NCBI GenBank assembly: GCA_016792765.1 | Contig: JAEULD010000220.1 | Coordinates: 1 to 36,517, forward strand | Source: Candidatus Odyssella sp. | Lineage (GTDB): Bacteria; Pseudomonadota; Alphaproteobacteria; Bin65 | Length of the DNA stretch: 36,517 nucleotides | Direction: 5' to 3' | Position numbers and translations under genes: made by a program | Notes under the pieces: model-generated | The model's input: the letters and a program-made list of their open reading frames with translations, nothing else | Database searches by the model: none | What the model was told of the DNA's origin: nothing | Part shown: positions 31,719-36,517 of the stretch, piece after piece | Layout: every line of letters starts with the position of its first letter | Numbering within the stretch: the stretch's first letter is position 1

Positions 31719-34373
31719 TCAGAACCGTCGCAGCAGCCGGTCGATGTAGTCCAGCTCCAGCGTCGGGCGGCCGGGCTCGCCGGCGCGGCGGCGGAGCTCG
31801 TCGAGGATGTCGCGCACGCGCTTCCGCTCCGCCTCGGTCGGCACCTTCACGTCCTGCGTGTCGAGCGGGCCCAGGCCGTTGGTCTGGCGGCCGAGCGGGT
31901 CGCGGTCGGGGCCCCAGAGATGGCGCTGGTCGCCCGGCGGCAGCTGGCCGGGCTGGCCGGGGCCGAACTGCATGCCGAACATCTGGCCGAGCTGGCGCAT
32001 CGCGTCCTGGGCGCCCTTCCTGAGCTCGTCGAGCGCGCGGCCCTGCGGGCCCACCGCGTCGCCGGGCTGGCGCCCGCGCAGCGCGCGGCCGGCGCGATCC
32101 ATCTCGCGCTCGGCGTTGCCGAAGTTCTTCGGCATCTGGCCTTCGCCGCCGAGCATCTCCTCCATCTGCTTCATCAGGTCGTTGAGCCGCTTCTGCAGAT
32201 CGCCCTGCTGGCGCTCCAGCTCCTGGTCGCGCTGCTGGTCTTCCGGGCGGTTGCCGCGCTGGCCGTCGCGCCGCTCCTGCTGGCGCTTGAACGTCTCGTC
32301 CATCAGCTCCTGCTGGCGGCGGATGATGTCGCCCAGCTCGCGCATGTTCTTCATCATCGGATGATTGGGGTCCATGCGCTGGCCGCCCCGCTGGTTCTGG
32401 GCGTTGCGCTGGTTCTCCATCATCTGGCGAAGCTGGCTGAGCATGCGCTCGAGCGCCTGCTTGTCGCCCTGATTGATCGCGTCGCGCAGCCGGTCGAGCA
32501 GGTTCTGCATGTCCTGCGGATTCTGAAGCGCCTGATCCCGGTTCTGATACTTCTCCGGGTTCTGCTTCATGTCCTTCTCGAGTTCCTTCTGCCAGTCGCG
32601 CAGCGCCTGCTGGAACTCGTCGAGCAGCTTCTGGATCTCCTTGTCCGGCACGTCTTTCTTGTTGAGCAGCTCGGAGAGCTGCTTCTGCAGCTCGCGCAGC
32701 TCCTTCTCGATCTGGGCGAGGCCGCCCTCCTCGAGGCGCAGCGCCGTGCTCCACATCAAGGGCTGCACTTCGGCGATCGCTTCCTCGGTGTCCTTGACGA
32801 TCTGCCCGTCGCTGCGGCCGTCGTGATCGCTGCCGCGGATGAGGCGGACCATGATCGTGCGCAGCGCGAGATGGACGATCTGGTCGCCGCCGTAGGAATC
32901 GGGCTCCTCGGCGAGCGCTTTCATCGCCATGACGGCCTTGTGGACCGTGTCGTAATCGGGCCCGTGCTCGGTCAGCTCCTTGCGCCACTTGATGATCTCG
33001 CGCGCCACCGGGTGGCGGAACTGGCGCTCGGGCAGGCGCAGCGACATCACATCGCTCTTGCCGCGCTGGCCGTTGTCGTCCTCGGCTTCGAGGATGATGG
33101 CCACGTCGAGGCCCGCCCAGCGGTGGGCGGTGAGGTCCTGGGTCGCGCTGCCCTTGGCGAGCTTCGTGCCGGTCACCGGCAGCGAAAGCTCGATCACCTC
33201 GTGGTCGCCGCGCCGCGCCACGAACGCGCGCAGCTTGTGCAGGCGGTAATCGTCCTTCGCCTCGTACTCGATCTTGGTGCCGGCGGAGGGCGTGGCCGAG
33301 GGCGCCTTCTGGAACGCGATCTCCGGGGTCTTGTCCGGAATGATCTTGATCGCCCAGTCGACGACGTTGCGGCCGCGCAGGCGCAGCTTCAGCCGGTCCG
33401 GGAACTTCAGCAGCAGCTCGGCCTGATAGGTGCCGCCGTCGAGCGCCGTCATCTGCACGCGCTGCTTGCCCTGCGTCACCACCGGCTCGCCGCGGCCGCC
33501 ATGGAGCTGGATCATGATGCGGGTGCCGTCGGGCACCTCGAGCGTGCTGCCCGCGGTTTCGGGCGTCACGACGCGCGGCGCCACGCCGGTGTATTCGGGC
33601 GGCGTCAGCCAGGCCTCGACCGTCACCTTGCTGTCGGTGGTCGGCGCGAACGACACATCGAACGCGCGCGCGAGGCGCGTGTCCTCGTCGCCCCAGGCGA
33701 CGATGCCGGCGAAGACGAGCACGATCAGCACGAGCCCGCGCAGCGCGAGCGGGTCGCGGCGCGCCACCCGCGGGCGGGGCGCGCCGACGCGGAGGTCCTT
33801 CACCTTCGCGCGCACGCGCTCCCAATGCGCGCGCCACAGCGCCTCCGCATAGGGGTCGCCGCCGCCGAGCGCGAGCTTGTCCTCGATCGCGGTCAGCGGG
33901 CGGTGGTCGAGGCCGCTCTCGCGCTCCAGCCGGCGTTTCGCGTCCGACGTCGTCGGGCCGCGGAAACCATACCAGGCGAAGAAGATCGAGGCGGCGAATG
34001 CCACGCCGAACCCGGCGAGCACGCCGACATGGAACCAGCCCGAGAGGTCGGGCAGAACGTCGAACAGGGCCACGGCCACGAACGCGGCCAGCACCGTGAC
34101 CGGCAGCCAGAGGCGCGGCCAGAGGCGCTCCCACAGTTCGGCCGCCCAGGCCAGCGGCAGGCGATGGCCGAGGCGGAGTTGCGGCATCTTGAGCGTTCGG
34201 CTGCCGCCCGTGCGGCCGGTCTTCCCGCTTTCCTGGCGAGCCGTGCGGCTCTCTTGGCGGGAAGCCCGGCCCGGCTCGCGCGAGTGCCCGAGCACCGAGC
34301 GGCGGCCTTCGGTCCGGGCGGCGCCCGGATCGGAGCCTTCGCCTCCGGAACGGGAATAGGGGTGGTCGCTCAT
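31719..34373 (-). CDS. TIGR02302/DUF4175-type large membrane protein
   Basis: This 884-aa protein has three N-terminal membrane helices (about 87-105, 113-135, 201-219), then a beta-rich periplasmic region and a long Gln/Arg/Glu/Met-rich coiled coil (about 560-790; QLRQMMENQRNAQNQRGGQR, FKRQQERRDGQRGNRPEDQQ). This fits the alphaproteobacterial TIGR02302 family, whose role is unknown. ATG 34373 overlaps the lysA TGA (ATGA) and has GAGGT upstream. Residues 5-62 are a low-complexity Arg/Ser/Gly extension, so Met63 (34187) could be the family-typical start. Confidence 0.9.
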   Translation of the reverse strand: MSDHPYSRSGGEGSDPGAARTEGRRSVLGHSREPGRASRQESRTARQESGKTGRTGGSRTLKMPQLRLGHRLPLAWAAELWERLWPRLWLPVTVLAAFVAVALFDVLPDLSGWFHVGVLAGFGVAFAASIFFAWYGFRGPTTSDAKRRLERESGLDHRPLTAIEDKLALGGGDPYAEALWRAHWERVRAKVKDLRVGAPRPRVARRDPLALRGLVLIVLVFAGIVAWGDEDTRLARAFDVSFAPTTDSKVTVEAWLTPPEYTGVAPRVVTPETAGSTLEVPDGTRIMIQLHGGRGEPVVTQGKQRVQMTALDGGTYQAELLLKFPDRLKLRLRGRNVVDWAIKIIPDKTPEIAFQKAPSATPSAGTKIEYEAKDDYRLHKLRAFVARRGDHEVIELSLPVTGTKLAKGSATQDLTAHRWAGLDVAIILEAEDDNGQRGKSDVMSLRLPERQFRHPVAREIIKWRKELTEHGPDYDTVHKAVMAMKALAEEPDSYGGDQIVHLALRTIMVRLIRGSDHDGRSDGQIVKDTEEAIAEVQPLMWSTALRLEEGGLAQIEKELRELQKQLSELLNKKDVPDKEIQKLLDEFQQALRDWQKELEKDMKQNPEKYQNRDQALQNPQDMQNLLDRLRDAINQGDKQALERMLSQLRQMMENQRNAQNQRGGQRMDPNHPMMKNMRELGDIIRRQQELMDETFKRQQERRDGQRGNRPEDQQRDQELERQQGDLQKRLNDLMKQMEEMLGGEGQMPKNFGNAEREMDRAGRALRGRQPGDAVGPQGRALDELRKGAQDAMRQLGQMFGMQFGPGQPGQLPPGDQRHLWGPDRDPLGRQTNGLGPLDTQDVKVPTEAERKRVRDILDELRRRAGEPGRPTLELDYIDRLLRRF

Positions 34374-35701
34374 GCGGCACCTCGTTGCAGCCGGCCCCGC
34401 GCCTGGGGTTCGGCCTTCAGCCATTCCGGGATGCGGTAGTGCGCGAGCATCTCGTCATAGGCCGGGCGGTCGCGGGTCACCGCGAACCGGTCGCCGTCCA
34501 CCAGCACTTCGGGGGCCAGCGGACGGGAATTGTACTGCGACGACATTACCGCGCCGTAAGCCCCGGCGCCACCCACGGCCACGTGATCGCCCGCGGCCAC
34601 CACGGGTAGGGGGCGCTCGATGGCGAAGGTGTCGCTGGTCTCGCAGATGGGGCCAACCACGTCGGCGATCATGATGTCTCGGCTTTTCGGCTCCTGGAGC
34701 GGCACGATCGGATGATAGGCGTCGTAAAGCGCCGGCCGGATCAGGTCGTTCATGGCCGCGTCTATGACTACGATGGGCCGGTCCGCGCCGTTCTTCACAT
34801 AGACGATACTTGCAACGAGTATGCCGGCATTGCCGACCATCGCGCGGCCCGGCTCCAGCACGATATCGCAGCCCAGCGGGGCCACCGTCTCGGCCACCAG
34901 CGCCGCATAATCCGCGAACGGGATCGGAACTTCCTCGCGATAGGTGATGCCGATGCCGCCGCCGAGATCGATGCTGCGAACCGCGAGTCCGGCGGCCCGG
35001 ATCTCGGCCACGCATTTCGCCACCTTCTTGAACGCGCGGCGATAGGGATCGAGCGACAGCAGCTGCGAGCCGATGTGGATCGCGATTCCGACCGGCTCGA
35101 TGCCGGGCAGGCCCGCGGCCAGGCGGTAGACTTCGACCGCGCGGTCGATGGGAATGCCGAACTTGTCCTGCCGCCGGCCGGTGGTGATCTTGTGGTGCGT
35201 GCGGGCGTCCACGTTGGGGTTCACGCGCACGGCCACGCGCGCATTGACGCCCATTTTCCGGGCGACCGCGCTCAGCGCCTCCAGCTCGGGCTCGGATTCG
35301 ACGTTGATCTGCCGAATGCCGGCGTCGAGGGCGAAGGCCAGCTCCGCGCGCGTCTTGCCGACGCCCGAAAAGACGATGCGCGCCGCCGGAACCCCGGCGG
35401 CCAGCGCCTTCCTGATCTCGCCTTCGGACACCACGTCGGCGCCTGCGCCTTCCTGAGCCAAGACCGCGATGACGGCCGGATTGGAGTTCGCCTTCACCCC
35501 GTAGCAGATGCTCGCGGGCAAATGCGTCAGGGATTGGGCCAATCCGCGGTAGGCGCGCCGCAATGCCGCCGCCGAATAGCAATAGAACGGCGTGCCGATC
35601 TCGGCGGCGATGCGCGCCAGCGGCACGCCTTCGGCCTGGAGCGATCCCTTGCGGTAGGCGAAAGCGGGTTCGGCGAGGCGGTCGAGCTTCGGAGGCGTCA
35701 T
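34370..35701 (-). CDS. lysA: Diaminopimelate decarboxylase
   Basis: This 443-aa fold-III PLP enzyme has the PLP-Lys70 motif CYGVKANSNP, the barrel segments AIHIGSQ and DLGGGIG, the substrate loop EPGRAMVGNAG and the C-terminal CETSDTFA with the active-site Cys of the partner subunit. It decarboxylates meso-diaminopimelate to lysine, the last step of lysine synthesis. ATG 35701 lies 4 bases after the lipoprotein stop and has no Shine-Dalgarno, so coupling is likely. It overlaps the TIGR02302 gene by four bases. Confidence 0.96.
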   Translation of the reverse strand: MTPPKLDRLAEPAFAYRKGSLQAEGVPLARIAAEIGTPFYCYSAAALRRAYRGLAQSLTHLPASICYGVKANSNPAVIAVLAQEGAGADVVSEGEIRKALAAGVPAARIVFSGVGKTRAELAFALDAGIRQINVESEPELEALSAVARKMGVNARVAVRVNPNVDARTHHKITTGRRQDKFGIPIDRAVEVYRLAAGLPGIEPVGIAIHIGSQLLSLDPYRRAFKKVAKCVAEIRAAGLAVRSIDLGGGIGITYREEVPIPFADYAALVAETVAPLGCDIVLEPGRAMVGNAGILVASIVYVKNGADRPIVVIDAAMNDLIRPALYDAYHPIVPLQEPKSRDIMIADVVGPICETSDTFAIERPLPVVAAGDHVAVGGAGAYGAVMSSQYNSRPLAPEVLVDGDRFAVTRDRPAYDEMLAHYRIPEWLKAEPQARGRLQRGAA

Positions 35702-35705
35702 CGGC

Positions 35706-35882
35706 TTAGCGGGAAGGGTAGCGCGGCGGGAGGAACAGGCCCGGCGGCGCCGTTTCGTGCGGCACGGCGCCCGGCGGATAGGTGCGCGGGTAGTTGTCGG
35801 CCTGCTCGGGCGGGCCTTTCACGCCGCAGCCGGCCAGAAAGGCTGCGGCGGCGAGGGCGGCGAAGAGCCGGATCGGCGTCAT
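35706..35882 (-). CDS. lptM: LptM-like small lipoprotein
   Basis: This 58-aa protein has a signal sequence (MTPIRLFAALAAAAF), a lipobox LAGC (16-19, Cys19 lipidated) and the tail GVKGPPEQADNYPRTYPPG. The lipid Cys followed by Gly-x-Lys-Gly-Pro is the YifL/LptM pattern. In Escherichia coli LptM helps LptD mature its disulfides. A similar role here is inference. AAGGA lies seven bases before ATG 35882. It sits directly before lysA, the same neighbour as in many proteobacteria. Confidence 0.8.
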   Translation of the reverse strand: MTPIRLFAALAAAAFLAGCGVKGPPEQADNYPRTYPPGAVPHETAPPGLFLPPRYPSR

Positions 35883-35908
35883 GCGGTGTCCTTCCTCGAA
35901 TGCGGTAA

Positions 35909-36277
35909 TCACGGCGCGGCCGCCGCCGCCACCCGTGGCGCGCGGCCCGGCCGCGCCGAGCGGCCCGGCGCCTTGACGAACACCATGACCATGCGCCCGT
36001 CGCGGTCGGGCTCGATGCCGTGCTTGATGTCGGCCGGCGCGTAGACGAGGCTGCCGGGGCCGACGCGCACCGCCTCGCCGCCCACCGTGATCGTGCCGGT
36101 GCCCTCCATGATGATGAAGATCTCGTCCTGGCCGGCGTGGTGGTGCTCGACCGTGCTCGTTCCCGGCTCGTAGCAGACCAGCTCCATCTCGATCTTGTCG
36201 GTGATGAAGACGCGCTTGCGCACCTTGCCGCCGGGCTGGAACTCGACGAGATCTTTGAGATTCCGGACGTCGATCAA
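35909..36277 (-). CDS. Small cupin-domain protein
   Basis: This 122-aa protein is a single cupin fold: VEHHHAGQDEIFIIMEGTG (43-61; His45-47, Glu52), then GSLVYAPADIKHGIEP with His86, giving a likely metal site. The start is TTG 36277, which overlaps the argH TGA as TTGA and has GGAG eight bases upstream. Ala/Pro-rich residues finish the protein. Cupins of this size are often isomerases, dioxygenases or sugar-binding proteins, and the sequence does not decide which. It lies between argH and the lptM-like gene in one tight operon. Confidence 0.8.
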   Translation of the reverse strand: MIDVRNLKDLVEFQPGGKVRKRVFITDKIEMELVCYEPGTSTVEHHHAGQDEIFIIMEGTGTITVGGEAVRVGPGSLVYAPADIKHGIEPDRDGRMVMVFVKAPGRSARPGRAPRVAAAAAP

Positions 36278-36517
36278 AGGAAGCGCTCCCGGGCCTCGGC
36301 GATCGCGCGGCGCACGTTGGCGGGCGCCGTGCCGCCATACGATCTGCGGCTCGAAACAGAATAGTCCAACGTCAGCACGCGGAAAACCGCCCGCGTGAGC
36401 CTTGTCTCGACACTCTGCATCTCGGCGAGGCCGAGGCCGGAAAGGTCGCAGCCCTTGGTTTCGGCCATTTTCACGAGGCGGCCGACGACGTGGTGCGCCT
36501 CGCGGAACGGCATGTCG
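36274..36517 (-). CDS. argH: Argininosuccinate lyase, C-terminal part (5' end outside window)
   Basis: The 81 or so residues visible include MPFREAHHVVGRLV, CDLSGLGLAEMQSV and the end SSRRSYGGTAPANVRRAI, which match the C-terminus of argininosuccinate lyase. The enzyme splits argininosuccinate into arginine and fumarate. The catalytic loop lies outside the window. Its TGA overlaps the TTG of the cupin gene. Confidence 0.9.
   Translation of the reverse strand, partial: DMPFREAHHVVGRLVKMAETKGCDLSGLGLAEMQSVETRLTRAVFRVLTLDYSVSSRRSYGGTAPANVRRAIAEARERFL

Overview
The window is high-GC, densely coded chromosome from an alphaproteobacterium. Three things point there: the order dnaJ-like/cobS/cobT, bolA, corC-like, aroB/aroK, xerD, accA; the order argH, lptM-like, lysA, TIGR02302-type gene followed by ftsE/ftsX; and small DUF1127 and zinc-ribbon proteins typical of the class. 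A coenzyme-B12-dependent ribonucleotide reductase, the CobS/CobT cobaltochelatase subunits and a malyl-CoA-lyase-type enzyme fit a free-living Rhodospirillales/Hyphomicrobiales-like organism, but the exact taxon cannot be read from the sequence. I see no rRNA, tRNA, CRISPR array, transposase or integrative element. The only tyrosine recombinase is the housekeeping XerD.

Layout. 1-1034 (+): the end of an unrecognised gene, a 65-aa unknown and a GH19 chitinase/lysozyme-like enzyme. 1035-2889 (-): an AcuI-type enoyl reductase and an SDR that lacks the usual YxxxK site. 2890-3507: a non-coding stretch of hairpins and two imperfect copies of a ~165-bp repeat. 3508-6065: a small-protein locus in which two paralogous four-Cys proteins flank a LysR regulator; one is followed by DUF1127 and 79-aa genes. 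6350-9895 (-): J-domain protein, cobS, cobT. 10046-13558: bolA, a degenerate orphan ABC permease, a DUF2889 protein, a cupin with a 53-residue internal tandem duplication, and a divergent IclR regulator with a large palindrome in the shared promoter region. 13581-16706 (-): aroK-aroB and a CorC-like membrane protein. 16862-24139 (+): an exported unknown protein, xerD, an asparagine synthetase, a malyl-CoA lyase homologue, accA and a gamma-glutamylcyclotransferase-like gene. 24147-26498 (-): nrdJ. 26753-28197 (-): ydcF-like gene and a PlsC acyltransferase. 28387-29978 (-): ftsE-ftsX. 30212-31555 (+): two DUF3426-type membrane proteins. 31719-36517 (-): argH (partial), small cupin, lptM-like lipoprotein, lysA and a TIGR02302/DUF4175 protein, in a chain of overlapping or closely spaced genes.

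Themes. Cobalamin links CobS/CobT (synthesis) to NrdJ (a consumer). Cell envelope and division functions dominate the right half (FtsEX, PlsC, YdcF, LysA, LptM-like, TIGR02302). Acyl-CoA carbon metabolism appears as AcuI, Mcl and AccA. I do not see a clear new defence or mobile system. The most unusual items are the duplicated cupin with its palindromic IclR control region, the paired zinc-ribbon/DUF1127/LysR locus with a possible leader peptide, the non-canonical SDR and the intergenic repeat pair.
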